This document shows, one piece after another, positions 8,743-19,829 of a stretch of DNA of 64,000 nucleotides. Position 1 is the stretch's first letter. Each line of letters starts with the position of its first letter. Position numbers and translations under genes: made by a program. The DNA comes from Pseudomonas asturiensis (GTDB lineage: Bacteria; Pseudomonadota; Gammaproteobacteria; Pseudomonadales; Pseudomonadaceae), in NCBI RefSeq assembly GCF_900143095.1, contig NZ_FRDA01000011.1, positions 137,408 through 201,407 on the forward strand, written 5' to 3'. The notes under the pieces are model-generated. The model saw nothing but the letters and a program-made list of their open reading frames with translations. It did no database searches and was not told the origin of the DNA.

Positions 8743-9623
8743 TTACTTGGTCGGCCAACCGGTCAGCTCGGCCAGGGCCTTGCCGATGTCTGCCAGGGAA
8801 CGAACGGTTTTGACGCCCGCATCCTGCAGTGCAGCGAACTTCTCGTCTGCAGTACCTTTACCGCCGGAGATGATTGCGCCCGCATGGCCCATGCGCTTGC
8901 CCGGAGGAGCAGTCACACCAGCGATGTAGGAAACAACCGGCTTGGTCACGTGAGCCTTGATGTAGGCTGCCGCTTCTTCTTCAGCCGAACCGCCGATCTC
9001 GCCGATCATGACGATCGCTTCGGTCTTCGGGTCTTCCTGGAACAGTTTCAGGATGTCGATGAAGTTGGAACCCGGGATCGGGTCACCACCGATACCGACG
9101 CAGGTGGACTGACCGAAACCGGCGTCAGTGGTCTGCTTGACCGCTTCGTAGGTCAGGGTGCCGGAACGCGACACGATACCGACCTTGCCTGGCAAGTGAA
9201 TGTGACCTGGCATGATGCCGATCTTGCACTCGCCCGGAGTGATGACGCCTGGGCAGTTAGGGCCGATCAGGACCACACCCAGCTCGTCACACTTGACCTT
9301 GGCTTCCAGCATGTCGATGGTCGGGATGCCTTCGGTGATGCAGACGATCAGCTTGATGCCGGCGAATGCAGCTTCCAGGATCGAATCTTTGCAGAAAGGA
9401 GCCGGAACGTAGATAACCGAAGCATCGGCGCCAGTGGTGGCAACCGCTTCTGCAACCGTGTTAAACACCGGCAGGTTCAGGTGCGTAGTGCCACCCTTGC
9501 CTGGGGTCACGCCGCCAACCATTTTAGTGCCGTAGGCAATGGCTTGCTCGGAGTGGAAGGTACCTTGCGAACCAGTGAAACCCTGGCAGATAACCTTGGT
9601 GTCTTTATTGATCAGGACGCTCA

Positions 9624-9624
<1 letters not shown>
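8743..9624 (-). CDS. sucD: succinyl-CoA synthetase alpha subunit
   Basis: The CoA-binding, ligase-CoA subunit of succinyl-CoA synthetase, which makes ATP or GTP from succinyl-CoA in the TCA cycle. The 293 residues start with a Rossmann CoA-binding domain (CQGFTGSQGTFH) and carry the phosphorylated catalytic His247 in GKRMGHAGAIISGG. The start codon overlaps the sucC stop by one base (TAATG), which indicates translational coupling and equal subunit synthesis. It is the last gene of the leftward TCA cluster and is followed by a terminator. Confidence 0.98.
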
Positions 9625-10790
<1,166 letters not shown>

Positions 10791-10996
10791 GCTTATTACC
10801 GTCTTCGTTTAGGTACTGCGCATTCGGTGCTGCACGTCAGCGTGCCGCACCACCTGTGACCGCTACTCCGGGTGGACCCCGACAATATCGCTAGACATTG
10901 CCGAGGCCGCCTGGGAGGTCGAGTCCGACGCAGATTCCGCGGTAAGCCCTGCAGGCAGGACTCACGACGGGCACTGCATCGTGGTTTCTTGTTGTC

Positions 10997-12433
10997 TTAG
11001 CGTTTCTTGCGGTTCTGGATGTGAATGGCACCGCCATTCACTGCCAGGGCCGCTTCATGCAGCGCTTCGGACAGAGTCGGGTGCGAGAAGACCATCATGC
11101 CGATGTCTTCAGCGCTGCTCCCGAACTCCATTGCAATAGCGCCCTGCTGAACCAGTTCGGCAGCGCTCGGGCCGATCACGTGAACGCCCAGAACACGGTC
11201 GGTCTTGGCGTCGGCGATGATCTTGACGAAGCCACCGGTGTCGTTGGCGGCCATGGCACGGCCACTGGCTGCGAACGGGAAGGTACCGACGTTGACTTCA
11301 ACGCCTTCGGCCTTCAGGGTCTGCTCGGTCTTGCCTACCCATGCGATTTCCGGGTGGGTGTAGATAACCGACGGGATCAGGTTGTAGTTCATCACGGCCT
11401 TGTGGCCCTTGATGCGCTCGACAACCATGATGCCTTCTTCGGACGCCTTGTGCGCCAGCATCAAACCACGAACCACGTCGCCGATCGCATACACGCCCGG
11501 AACGCTGGTGGTGCAGTAGTCATCGACAAAAATGAAACCGCGCTCGTCGATGTCGACGCCACTGTCAGCAGCCAGCAGATCGGTCGTCACAGGACGACGA
11601 CCCACCGCAACGATCAGGCGGTCGAAGGTGATCTTCTGCTCGCCGTCCTTGTCGGTGTAAGTGACTTCGACTTCTTCGCCATTGACACTGGAACCGGTGA
11701 CGCGAGCGCCCAGCTTGATGTCCAGGCCTTGTTTGGTGAAAGTCTTCTGGGCTTCCTTGGAAACCGCCTCGTCAGCTGCCGGAATGAATTTTTCCAGGGC
11801 TTCCAGAACGGTAACCTGAGCGCCCAGACGCGCCCACACCGAACCCAGTTCCAGACCGATCACGCCAGCGCCGATGACGCCCAGACGCTTCGGAACCTGT
11901 TGAAACTCAAGAGCGCCGGTGGAATCGACGATCACTTTCTGGTCGACCGGAGCCGGCGGAATGTCGATCGGACGCGAGCCCGAAGCCAGGATCACGTGAT
12001 CCGCTTCGATGATTTCGACCGTGCCGTCAGCACCGGTCAGCTCGACCTTCTTGCCGGCCAGCAGCTTGCCGTGGCCTTGCAGGGTGGTCACGCCGTTGGC
12101 CTTGAACAGGCTGGCAACGCCGCCGGTCAGGCCTTTGACGATGGTGGCCTTGCGACCGACCATGGCCGGCACGTCCATCGTCACTTCGGACGTCGAAATA
12201 CCGTGAACCGCGAAGCCGTTCTTGGCTTCGTAGAACTTCCAGGAGCTGTCCAGCAGCGCCTTGGAAGGAATGCAACCCACGTTCAGGCAGGTACCGCCGA
12301 GGGCCAGCTTGCCCTCCTTGTCCTGATATTTCTCGATGCAGGCAGTCTTGAGACCAAGTTGCGCAGCCTTGATGGCGGCAACATAACCGCCAGGGCCTGC
12401 GCCAATCACTACCACGTCGAATTTCTGGGACAT
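10997..12433 (-). CDS. lpdG: dihydrolipoamide dehydrogenase (E3)
   Basis: The FAD-dependent E3 component that reoxidises dihydrolipoamide of the 2-oxoglutarate dehydrogenase complex (and, in pseudomonads, the glycine cleavage system) with NAD+. The 478-residue protein has the FAD-binding GAGPGGY motif, the redox-active disulfide Cys49-Cys54 (GGTCLNVGCIPSK), the NAD domain (GAGVIGLELGSVW) and the C-terminal His451-Glu456 catalytic pair in SHPTLSE. The ATG at 12433 follows AAAGGAA. Its place between sucB and sucC identifies it as the 2-oxoglutarate-linked isozyme, hence the Pseudomonas name lpdG. Confidence 0.97.
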   Translation of the reverse strand: MSQKFDVVVIGAGPGGYVAAIKAAQLGLKTACIEKYQDKEGKLALGGTCLNVGCIPSKALLDSSWKFYEAKNGFAVHGISTSEVTMDVPAMVGRKATIVKGLTGGVASLFKANGVTTLQGHGKLLAGKKVELTGADGTVEIIEADHVILASGSRPIDIPPAPVDQKVIVDSTGALEFQQVPKRLGVIGAGVIGLELGSVWARLGAQVTVLEALEKFIPAADEAVSKEAQKTFTKQGLDIKLGARVTGSSVNGEEVEVTYTDKDGEQKITFDRLIVAVGRRPVTTDLLAADSGVDIDERGFIFVDDYCTTSVPGVYAIGDVVRGLMLAHKASEEGIMVVERIKGHKAVMNYNLIPSVIYTHPEIAWVGKTEQTLKAEGVEVNVGTFPFAASGRAMAANDTGGFVKIIADAKTDRVLGVHVIGPSAAELVQQGAIAMEFGSSAEDIGMMVFSHPTLSEALHEAALAVNGGAIHIQNRKKR

Positions 12434-12448
12434 AAAAAGATTCCTTTT

Positions 12449-12480
12449 AGCTGCGAGCTTCAAGCTGCAAGCTGCAAGCC
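12449..12480. repeat. GCTGCAAG short repeat upstream of lpdG
   Basis: Three imperfect tandem units related to AGCTGCAAGCTTCAAGCTGC lie just before the lpdG ribosome-binding site. Similar GCTTGCAGCTTGAAG strings are common between genes in pseudomonads; role unknown. Confidence 0.55.
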
Positions 12481-12601
12481 GGTTCGCCTTGCGGCATCAC
12501 TGACTTGCGACCAATTCATAAGATGCAACACACCAGCCTCGGGCTACACGTCAACGGACCTGACAACCCGGTCCGACGACAGGCAACCCTCAGCCGCTTC
12601 A

Positions 12602-13834
12602 TCAGATATCCAGCAGAAGACGAGCCGGGTCTTCCAGCAGGTTCTTGATGGTAACGAGGAAGGTTACTGCTTCTTTACCGTCGATCAAACGGTGATCGTA
12701 GGACAGCGCCAGATACATCATCGGACGAATCACAACCTGACCATTGACTGCCATAGGGCGCTGCAGAATGTTGTGCATGCCCAGGATGGCAGCCTGCGGC
12801 GGGTTGACGATCGGCGTCGACATCATCGAACCGAAGGTACCACCGTTAGTGATGGTGAACGTGCCGCCGGTCATCTCGTCGATGGACAACTTGCCGTCAC
12901 GCGCCTTCTTGCCGAAGGTGGCGATGCCGCCTTCGATTTCAGCCAGGCTCATGTGTTCTGCGTTACGCAGAACCGGTACGACCAGACCACGGTCGCTGGA
13001 CACTGCAACACCTACGTCAGCGTAGCCGTGATAAACGATATCGGAACCGTCGATCGACGCGTTGACTGCCGGGAAACGCTTCAGCGCTTCGGTAGCGGCC
13101 TTGACGAAGAACGACATGAAGCCCAGACGCACACCGTTGTGGGACTTCTCGAACAGATCCTTGTACTTCGAACGCAGTGCCATGACTTCGGTCATGTCCA
13201 CTTCGTTGAAGGTGGTCAGCATGGCCATGTTCGATTGAGCTTCAACCAGACGCTTGGCCACTGTTGCACGCACGCGGGTCATCGGTACGCGCTTCTCGGT
13301 GCGGTCGCCAGCAGCAACGACAGGAGCGGCAGCGGCAGCAGGCTTGGCAGCAGGCGCAGCGGCTGGAGCGGATTTCTTCGCTTCGATGGCCGCAACCAGA
13401 TCTTCCTTGGTGATACGGCCGTCTTTACCGGTGCCCTTGACGCTGGCCAGGTTGATACCGTTTTCTTCAGCCAGCTTGCGAGCAGCAGGCGCAGCAATTG
13501 CGTCTTCGTCGTCAGCGGCGGATGCAGCAGGTGCCGATGCAGCAGCAGGAGCAGCGGCAGGAGCAGCTGCGGCAGCTGGAGCAGCCGATGCACTTGCACC
13601 GGCGTCCAGGGTTGCAATCAGTTCATTGGACAGGACAACTTCGCCCTCGCCTTTCACGATCGATGCCAGCACGCCGTCAGCTTCGGCCAGAACTTCGAGG
13701 ACAACCTTGTCAGTCTCGATGTCGACCAGCAGCTCGTCACGTTTTACCGCTTCACCCGGTTGCTTGTGCCATTTGGAAATGGTGCCGTCGGCAACGGATT
13801 CCGGGAAAGAGGGGGCTTTGATCTCGATAGCCAT
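12602..13834 (-). CDS. sucB: 2-oxoglutarate dehydrogenase E2, dihydrolipoamide succinyltransferase
   Basis: The core-forming E2 enzyme that transfers succinyl groups to CoA. Domains in order over 410 residues: one lipoyl domain with Lys43 in DIETDKVVLEV; an Ala/Pro-rich flexible linker (about 80-110 and again 160-180); a peripheral-subunit-binding domain (AAPAARKLAEENGINLASVKGTG); and the catalytic acyltransferase domain with His381 and Asp385 in SYDHRLIDG. Start at 13834 follows AAGGAATTACAG. It lies 41 bases after sucA and precedes lpdG, so E1, E2 and E3 are encoded in order. Confidence 0.98.
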   Translation of the reverse strand: MAIEIKAPSFPESVADGTISKWHKQPGEAVKRDELLVDIETDKVVLEVLAEADGVLASIVKGEGEVVLSNELIATLDAGASASAAPAAAAAPAAAPAAASAPAASAADDEDAIAAPAARKLAEENGINLASVKGTGKDGRITKEDLVAAIEAKKSAPAAAPAAKPAAAAAPVVAAGDRTEKRVPMTRVRATVAKRLVEAQSNMAMLTTFNEVDMTEVMALRSKYKDLFEKSHNGVRLGFMSFFVKAATEALKRFPAVNASIDGSDIVYHGYADVGVAVSSDRGLVVPVLRNAEHMSLAEIEGGIATFGKKARDGKLSIDEMTGGTFTITNGGTFGSMMSTPIVNPPQAAILGMHNILQRPMAVNGQVVIRPMMYLALSYDHRLIDGKEAVTFLVTIKNLLEDPARLLLDI

Positions 13835-13875
13835 TATCTGTAATTCCTTAATTCGGTTTCTAATGCTCGAAGGCG

Positions 13876-16707
13876 TTAAACAGTGAAGGCATCTTGCAGG
13901 AGTTTTTCCTGCTGTTCGGCGTGCATCGAAGCGTAGCCACATGCTGGCGCGGCGGAAGCATCACGACCAGCGTACTCGAGAACGAGTTCGCGTTTGTGAT
14001 TGCCAATGCTGCGACGCAGATGGTGCTGACTGCTGTACCAGGCGCCCTGGTTCATCGGCTCTTCCTGACACCACACTGCGTGCTGCAGGTTGGTGTAAGG
14101 CGCGATCGTCTCCATCAAGTCATCTTCAGGGAACGGATACAGCTGCTCGATACGAACGATGGCGATGTCTTCACGACCTTCGGCGCGGCGTTTTTCCAGC
14201 AGGTCGTAGTAGACCTTGCCGCTGCACAGCACCAGGCGCGTTACCTTGGCCGGATCGAGGGTATCGATTTCCGGGATAACGGTCTGGAACGAGCCTTCGG
14301 CCAGTTCTTCCAGGGTCGAAACCGCCAGTTTGTGACGCAACAGCGACTTGGGTGTCAGGACAACCAGCGGCTTGCGCAGCGGGCGAATCACCTGACGACG
14401 CAGCAAGTGGTAGATCTGGGCCGGCGTAGTCGGCACACACACCTGAATGTTGTGCTCGGCACACAGTTGCAGGTAGCGCTCAAGGCGTGCGGAGGAGTGC
14501 TCCGGGCCCTGCCCTTCATAACCGTGAGGCAACAGCATGGTCAGACCGCACAGACGGCCCCACTTGTGCTCGCCGCTGGTGATGAACTGGTCGACAACCA
14601 CCTGGGCACCGTTGGCGAAGTCGCCGAACTGGGCTTCCCAGATGACCAGCGCGTTAGGCTCGGTGGTCGAATAGCCATATTCGAATGCCAGCACCGCTTC
14701 TTCCGACAGGAACGAGTCATACAGGTCAAAGCGAGGCTGACCGGCGTACAGGTTCTGCAGAGGGATGTAGGTGCCTGCATCTTTCTGGTTGTGCAATACG
14801 GCATGACGGTGCGAGAACGTACCGCGACCGATGTCCTGACCCGTCATGCGGATCGGATGACCTTCGAACGCGAGCGTGGCGTATGCCATGGTTTCGGCAT
14901 AGCCCCAGTTGATCGGCAAACCACCGGCCTGCATCTTCTGGCGATCTTCGTAGATCTTCTGTACCTGACGCTGCACGACGAAACCTTCCGGCAGCTCCAT
15001 CAGCTTGGCGGACAGTTCCTGCAGGGTCTTGAGATCGAAGCGAGTGTCGTGACGCGCCGTCCAGGCATGGCCCAGGTACGGACGCCAGTCCACGAACAAT
15101 TCCTTGTTCGGTTCCTTGACCAGGCTTTTAACCACGTGCAGACCGTTGTCCAGCGCGCTGCGGTAGTCGTCGACCTTGGCCTGAACACGGGCGTCGTCAA
15201 GAACGCCGGTCTTGATCAGATGCTCGGCGTACAGCTCACGGGTGGTGCGCTGCTTGGTGATCTGCTGGTACATCAAAGGCTGGGTGCCGCTAGGCTCGTC
15301 AGCTTCGTTGTGACCGCGACGACGGTAGCAGACCAGGTCGATGACGATGTCACGCTTGAACTGCATGCGGTAGTCGATCGCCAGCTGGGTCACGAACATC
15401 ACCGCTTCAGGGTCATCACCATTTACATGGAGAATCGGAGCCTGAATCATCTTGGCGACGTCGGTAGCGTACTCGGTGGAACGCGAGTCCAGCGGGTTGC
15501 TGATGGTGAAGCCAACCTGGTTGTTGATGACGATGTGGATCGTGCCGCCCGTCTTGAAGCCGCGAGTCTGCGACATCTGGAAGGTTTCCATCACAACGCC
15601 CTGACCTGCGAAGGCCGCGTCGCCGTGAAGGGAAATCGGCAGAACCTTGTCACCGTTCGGATCGTTGCGACGATCCTGACGCGCGCGCACCGAACCCTCG
15701 ACCACCGGAGACACGATCTCAAGGTGGGACGGGTTGAATGCCATGGCAAGGTGAACTTCACCGCCTGCGGTCATGACGTTGGAAGAGAAGCCCTGGTGGT
15801 ACTTGACGTCACCGGAACCCAGCTCCACTTTTTTCTTGCCTTCGAACTCGTCGAACAGGTCGCGCGGGTTCTTGCCGAAGGTGTTGACCAGCACGTTCAG
15901 GCGGCCACGGTGGGCCATGCCGATAACGACTTCCTTGGTGCCATAGGAACCGGAACGCTGGATCAGCTCGTCGAGCATCGGGATCAGGCTTTCGCCACCT
16001 TCCAGACCGAAACGCTTGGTGCCCGGGTATTTGGTGCCCAGGTACTTCTCGAGGCCTTCTGCGGCGGTCACGCGCTCAAGCAGATGGCTCTGGATGTCAG
16101 CCGAGAACACAGGACGACCGCGTACGCTTTCCAGACGCTGCATGAACCAGTTGCGCTGCTCGGAATCCACGATGTGGGTGAACTCGGAGCCGATGGTGCG
16201 ACAATATGTCTGCTGCAACGCTTCGTGGATTTCGCGTAGGCTCGCTTCCTCTTTGCCGATGAACAAGTCGCCGGCGCGGAAAGTCGTATCCAGATCGGCA
16301 TTGGTCAAGCCGTAGTGATTGATCGACAGATCGGCGGGTGCAGGACGCTGCCACAGACCCAGCGGATCGAGCTGGGCAGCCTGGTGGCCACGCATACGAT
16401 AAGCCTGGATCAGTCGCAGTACTTCAACCTGCTTCTTCTCGTGTTCGCTGCTCACACTGCCGGCAGACACCGGTTGAGCGCGGCGCTGGTTTTTGGCCAG
16501 CAACACGAAATGATCGCGAATGGTCGAATGCGATACATCAGTGGCAGAGCTGCCATCAGCTGGCAACTTCTGAAAGTAGGTGCGCCATTCTTCTGGCACA
16601 GCGTTAGGGTCGTGCAGGTAAAGCTCATAGAGCTCTTCCACATAGGCAGCGTTACCACCGGATAGGTGGGCACTGTTCCACATGCGCTGCATCACGCTTT
16701 CTTGCAT
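13876..16707 (-). CDS. sucA: 2-oxoglutarate dehydrogenase E1
   Basis: The thiamine-diphosphate-dependent E1 component that decarboxylates 2-oxoglutarate. Length is 943 residues, as in other proteobacteria. Recognisable parts are the N-terminal E2-contact segment (SAHLSGGNAAYVEELYELYL), the LEGGESLIPMLDEL and GMAHRGRLNVL motifs, the ThDP/Mg region (GDAAFAGQGVVMETFQMSQ through NNQVGFTISNP), and the transketolase-like C-terminal domain (GRGTFSHRHAVLHNQ). Start at 16707 follows GAGGGTGACC. It opens the suc part of the cluster, 260 bases downstream of sdhB, a gap that shows no clear terminator. Confidence 0.98.
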   Translation of the reverse strand: MQESVMQRMWNSAHLSGGNAAYVEELYELYLHDPNAVPEEWRTYFQKLPADGSSATDVSHSTIRDHFVLLAKNQRRAQPVSAGSVSSEHEKKQVEVLRLIQAYRMRGHQAAQLDPLGLWQRPAPADLSINHYGLTNADLDTTFRAGDLFIGKEEASLREIHEALQQTYCRTIGSEFTHIVDSEQRNWFMQRLESVRGRPVFSADIQSHLLERVTAAEGLEKYLGTKYPGTKRFGLEGGESLIPMLDELIQRSGSYGTKEVVIGMAHRGRLNVLVNTFGKNPRDLFDEFEGKKKVELGSGDVKYHQGFSSNVMTAGGEVHLAMAFNPSHLEIVSPVVEGSVRARQDRRNDPNGDKVLPISLHGDAAFAGQGVVMETFQMSQTRGFKTGGTIHIVINNQVGFTISNPLDSRSTEYATDVAKMIQAPILHVNGDDPEAVMFVTQLAIDYRMQFKRDIVIDLVCYRRRGHNEADEPSGTQPLMYQQITKQRTTRELYAEHLIKTGVLDDARVQAKVDDYRSALDNGLHVVKSLVKEPNKELFVDWRPYLGHAWTARHDTRFDLKTLQELSAKLMELPEGFVVQRQVQKIYEDRQKMQAGGLPINWGYAETMAYATLAFEGHPIRMTGQDIGRGTFSHRHAVLHNQKDAGTYIPLQNLYAGQPRFDLYDSFLSEEAVLAFEYGYSTTEPNALVIWEAQFGDFANGAQVVVDQFITSGEHKWGRLCGLTMLLPHGYEGQGPEHSSARLERYLQLCAEHNIQVCVPTTPAQIYHLLRRQVIRPLRKPLVVLTPKSLLRHKLAVSTLEELAEGSFQTVIPEIDTLDPAKVTRLVLCSGKVYYDLLEKRRAEGREDIAIVRIEQLYPFPEDDLMETIAPYTNLQHAVWCQEEPMNQGAWYSSQHHLRRSIGNHKRELVLEYAGRDASAAPACGYASMHAEQQEKLLQDAFTV

Positions 16708-16967
16708 GCTTGGTCACCCTCGGTAAGGGGACACCACCGGCGAAGACACCAGAGCAATCCTGAAATAGTCGTGTGCAGCGACTGTATCAAGTCACCAGGG
16801 AATCACGCAGATAGTCCGGGTACCAGCCCGGATGCCCCTGCTGGTCTCATTTCTTCAAAATAAGAGCCGCAGCTTTGCGAGCTACTGCTCAGGTTAAAAC
16901 CACGGCGCCGGTTGAAGCCTGCGCCGCGGCCATTTCAGTGCAACGGTGTTACAGGTAAAGCGATGAA

Positions 16968-17672
16968 TCAGACGCCGTTCTGCAGAAGCATGTTGCGTAC
17001 GTGACCGATAGCCTTTGTTGGGTTCAGGCCCTTCGGACAAACGTTGACGCAGTTCATGATCCCACGGCAGCGGAACACGCTGAACGGGTCGTCCAGCGAA
17101 GCCAGACGCTCATTGGTCCGGGTGTCACGGCTGTCAGCCAGGAAACGGTAGGCTTGCAGCAGTGCAGCAGGGCCCAGGAACTTGTCCGGGTTCCACCAGA
17201 AGGACGGGCAGGATGTCGAGCAGCAAGCGCACAGGATGCACTCGTACAGGCCATCGAGCTTTTCGCGCTCTTCCGGGGTCTGCAGACGTTCGATGGCCGG
17301 AGCCGGCGTGTCGTTCTGCAGGAATGGCTTCACCTTCTCGTACTGCTTGTAGAAGATGCTCATATCGACGACCAGGTCACGAATGACCGGCAAACCAGGC
17401 AACGGACGAACGATCAGCTTGCCCTTGGCAACCACGGCAGACAGCGGCGTGATGCACGCCAGGCCGTTCTTGCCGTTGATGTTCATGCCGTCGGAACCGC
17501 AGACACCTTCACGGCATGAGCGGCGATACGAGAAGCCTTGATCCTGTTCTTTGACCAGAGCCAGCACGTCCAGCACCATCAGGTCTTTACCACCGGTATC
17601 GACCTGGAATTCCTGCATGAACGGCGCAGCGTCCTGCTCAGGGTTGTAACGATAAACACTGACTTGCAACAT
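16968..17672 (-). CDS. sdhB: succinate dehydrogenase iron-sulfur subunit
   Basis: The electron-transfer subunit of complex II, 234 residues, attached to the cytoplasmic face of the inner membrane. The N-terminal ferredoxin domain binds [2Fe-2S] through Cys53, Cys58, Asp61 and Cys73 (RRSCREGVCGSDG and NGLAC). The C-terminal domain carries CILCACCSTSCPS and CRGIMNCVNVCPKG for the [4Fe-4S] and [3Fe-4S] clusters. The ATG at 17672 is preferred over a GTG three codons upstream because AAGGGG lies at the right distance for the ATG. It starts 12 bases after sdhA. Confidence 0.97.
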   Translation of the reverse strand: MLQVSVYRYNPEQDAAPFMQEFQVDTGGKDLMVLDVLALVKEQDQGFSYRRSCREGVCGSDGMNINGKNGLACITPLSAVVAKGKLIVRPLPGLPVIRDLVVDMSIFYKQYEKVKPFLQNDTPAPAIERLQTPEEREKLDGLYECILCACCSTSCPSFWWNPDKFLGPAALLQAYRFLADSRDTRTNERLASLDDPFSVFRCRGIMNCVNVCPKGLNPTKAIGHVRNMLLQNGV

Positions 17673-17684
17673 ATCGGTCACCCC

Positions 17685-19457
17685 TTAATAAGTCCGAATC
17701 TTAGGTTCAAAAGTCGGAACAGTTTTCGGCGAGAAGTTCACGGCACGCTTGGTTACGCGCTTGTCACCCGGGAAGTACAGGGTGTGGCACAACCAGTTTT
17801 CGTCGTCGCGATCTTCAAAGTCTTCACGGGCGTGAGCGCCGCGGGACTCTTTACGATGCTCTGCGGCAATCGCTGTAGCTTCGGCGACTTCCAGCAGGTT
17901 TTGCAGTTCAAGCGCTTCGATACGGGCAGTGTTGAACGCCTGGCTCTTGTCGTTGATCTTGACGTTGGCGATACGACCACGCAGGTCAGCCAACTGGGTG
18001 ATGCCTTTCTGCATGTATTCGCCAGTACGGAATACACCGAAGTAGTTCTGCATGCAGCTTTGCAGCTCTTTGCGCAGCGAGGCAACATCTTCACCTTCGG
18101 TACGCTCGTTCAGGCCAGCGAGGCGTGCGAGTGCGGCGTCAACGTCGGACTCGGAAGCGCGACGGTAGTCAACGCCTTCACGCAGGCTCTGCTCCAGATG
18201 GATGCCAGCAGCGCGGCCGAATACCACTAGGTCGAGCAGCGAGTTGCCACCCAGACGGTTGGCACCGTGAACCGATACGCAAGCCACTTCGCCTACTGCG
18301 AACAGACCTGGAATGATCTGATCCGTTCCGGCGGCATCCTGAGTGATCGCCTGACCATGAATGTTGGTGGCAACGCCGCCCATCATGTAGTGGCAGGTCG
18401 GCACAACAGGAATCGGCGCGGTTGCCGGGTCGACGTGCGCGAAGGTCTTGGACAGTTCCATGATGCCTGGAAGACGGCTGTGCAGCACTTCCTCGCCCAG
18501 GTGATCGAGCTTGAGCATCACGTGATCGCCGTCAGGACCACAACCGTTGCCGGCAATGATTTCCTTGACCATGGAGCGCGCTACAACGTCACGACCTGCA
18601 AGGTCTTTCGCGTTCGGAGCATAACGCTCCATGAAACGCTCGCCGTGCTTGTTGATCAGGTAGCCGCCTTCACCACGGCAACCTTCGGTGACCAGTACAC
18701 CTGCGCCGGCGATGCCGGTCGGGTGGAACTGCCACATCTCGATGTCCTGAACCGGCACACCGGCGCGCAGCGCCATGCCGATACCATCGCCAGTGTTGAT
18801 CAGGGCGTTGGTGGTCGAGGAGTAGATACGACCTGCACCACCGGTCGCCAGTACCGTTGCATTGGCGCGGATGTAGGAGGTTTCACCGGTTTCGATGCAG
18901 ATGGCGATGATGCCCACAAAGGCGCCATCCTGGTTCTTCACCAGGTCAACTGCGTAGTATTCGTTGAGGAATACAGTGCCTGCCTTCAGGTTGGCCTGAT
19001 ACAAGGTGTGCAGCAGTGCGTGACCGGTACGGTCGGCAGCGGCACAGGTACGCGCAGCCTGACCACCCTTGCCGAAGTCCTTGGACTGGCCGCCGAAAGG
19101 ACGCTGGTAGATACGGCCCTGCTCGGTACGGGAAAACGGCAGACCCATGTGCTCAAGCTCGAAGACCGCTTCCGGGCCTACGGAACACATGTATTCGATA
19201 GCGTCCTGGTCACCGATGTAGTCGGAACCCTTGACGGTATCGTACATGTGCCAGCGCCAGTCATCGTTCGGGTCGGCCGAAGCGATTGCGCAGGTGATGC
19301 CACCCTGTGCGGATACGGTGTGCGAGCGAGTCGGGAAAACCTTGGTGACCACGGCAGTCTTGTGACCACCCTGAGCGAGCTGCAGCGCAGCGCGCATGCC
19401 TGCACCGCCGCCACCGATGATGATGGCGTCGAAAGAAAGCGTATTTGTGTTAGCCAT
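17685..19457 (-). CDS. sdhA: succinate dehydrogenase flavoprotein subunit
   Basis: The catalytic subunit of complex II, which oxidises succinate to fumarate. The 590-residue protein has the FAD-binding GGGGAGMRAAL motif, the His46 (RSHTVSAQGG) to which FAD is covalently attached in the family, and the active-site segment with HPTGIAGAGVLVTEGCRGEGG. The C-terminal helical domain is complete. It starts 3 bases after the sdhD stop and sits in the usual sdhCDAB order. Confidence 0.98.
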   Translation of the reverse strand: MANTNTLSFDAIIIGGGGAGMRAALQLAQGGHKTAVVTKVFPTRSHTVSAQGGITCAIASADPNDDWRWHMYDTVKGSDYIGDQDAIEYMCSVGPEAVFELEHMGLPFSRTEQGRIYQRPFGGQSKDFGKGGQAARTCAAADRTGHALLHTLYQANLKAGTVFLNEYYAVDLVKNQDGAFVGIIAICIETGETSYIRANATVLATGGAGRIYSSTTNALINTGDGIGMALRAGVPVQDIEMWQFHPTGIAGAGVLVTEGCRGEGGYLINKHGERFMERYAPNAKDLAGRDVVARSMVKEIIAGNGCGPDGDHVMLKLDHLGEEVLHSRLPGIMELSKTFAHVDPATAPIPVVPTCHYMMGGVATNIHGQAITQDAAGTDQIIPGLFAVGEVACVSVHGANRLGGNSLLDLVVFGRAAGIHLEQSLREGVDYRRASESDVDAALARLAGLNERTEGEDVASLRKELQSCMQNYFGVFRTGEYMQKGITQLADLRGRIANVKINDKSQAFNTARIEALELQNLLEVAEATAIAAEHRKESRGAHAREDFEDRDDENWLCHTLYFPGDKRVTKRAVNFSPKTVPTFEPKIRTY

Positions 19458-19460
19458 GGA

Positions 19461-19829
19461 TCAGATACCCCAAAGAATCTGCACGCCCCAGACGAAGTAG
19501 GCGAACATCAGAACGCCGCATACCGCCTGAAACAGAAAACGTACGACAGTCGCGGACTTGCCCAGCGCCATTGGCGTCAGGTAGTCGGTCGCGATGGTCC
19601 ACATGCCGACCCAGGCGTGAGCGCCGAGGGCAACGAGGGCCAGAAGACTGAAGATGCGCATCCAGTTGCTTGCGAACAGATCATGCCATTGGGAATAGCT
19701 CAGACCTGGGTGAAAGACCATGTATCCGATCAGGAAGATGAAGTAAGCCGCGAGCACGACCGCAGAAACACGCTGCGCCATCCAGTCATAGAGGCCCGAA
19801 CGCGAAAGGTTGGTGACGTTGGTTACCAT
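19461..19829 (-). CDS. sdhD: succinate dehydrogenase membrane anchor SdhD
   Basis: A 122-residue integral membrane subunit that, with SdhC, binds haem b and ubiquinone. Three hydrophobic helices are visible (about residues 23-43, 57-78 and 95-118). The haem-ligand type His is in the segment GAHAWVGMWTIATDY. The ATG at 19829 is chosen because AGGAG lies 7 bases before it; an ATG two codons upstream is too close to that site. The start overlaps the end of sdhC by 7 bases, indicating coupling. Confidence 0.95.
   Translation of the reverse strand: MVTNVTNLSRSGLYDWMAQRVSAVVLAAYFIFLIGYMVFHPGLSYSQWHDLFASNWMRIFSLLALVALGAHAWVGMWTIATDYLTPMALGKSATVVRFLFQAVCGVLMFAYFVWGVQILWGI

Noticed and set aside
11021..13843. 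940-codon open frame on the plus strand
   Set aside because: It is antisense to lpdG and sucB, which are certain. Long open antisense frames are common in high-GC coding DNA. The same applies to 13894-16239 (antisense to sucA), 4396-6231 (htpG), 18267-19940 (sdhA), 29708-31213 (ETF-QO) and 9651-10859 (sucC).
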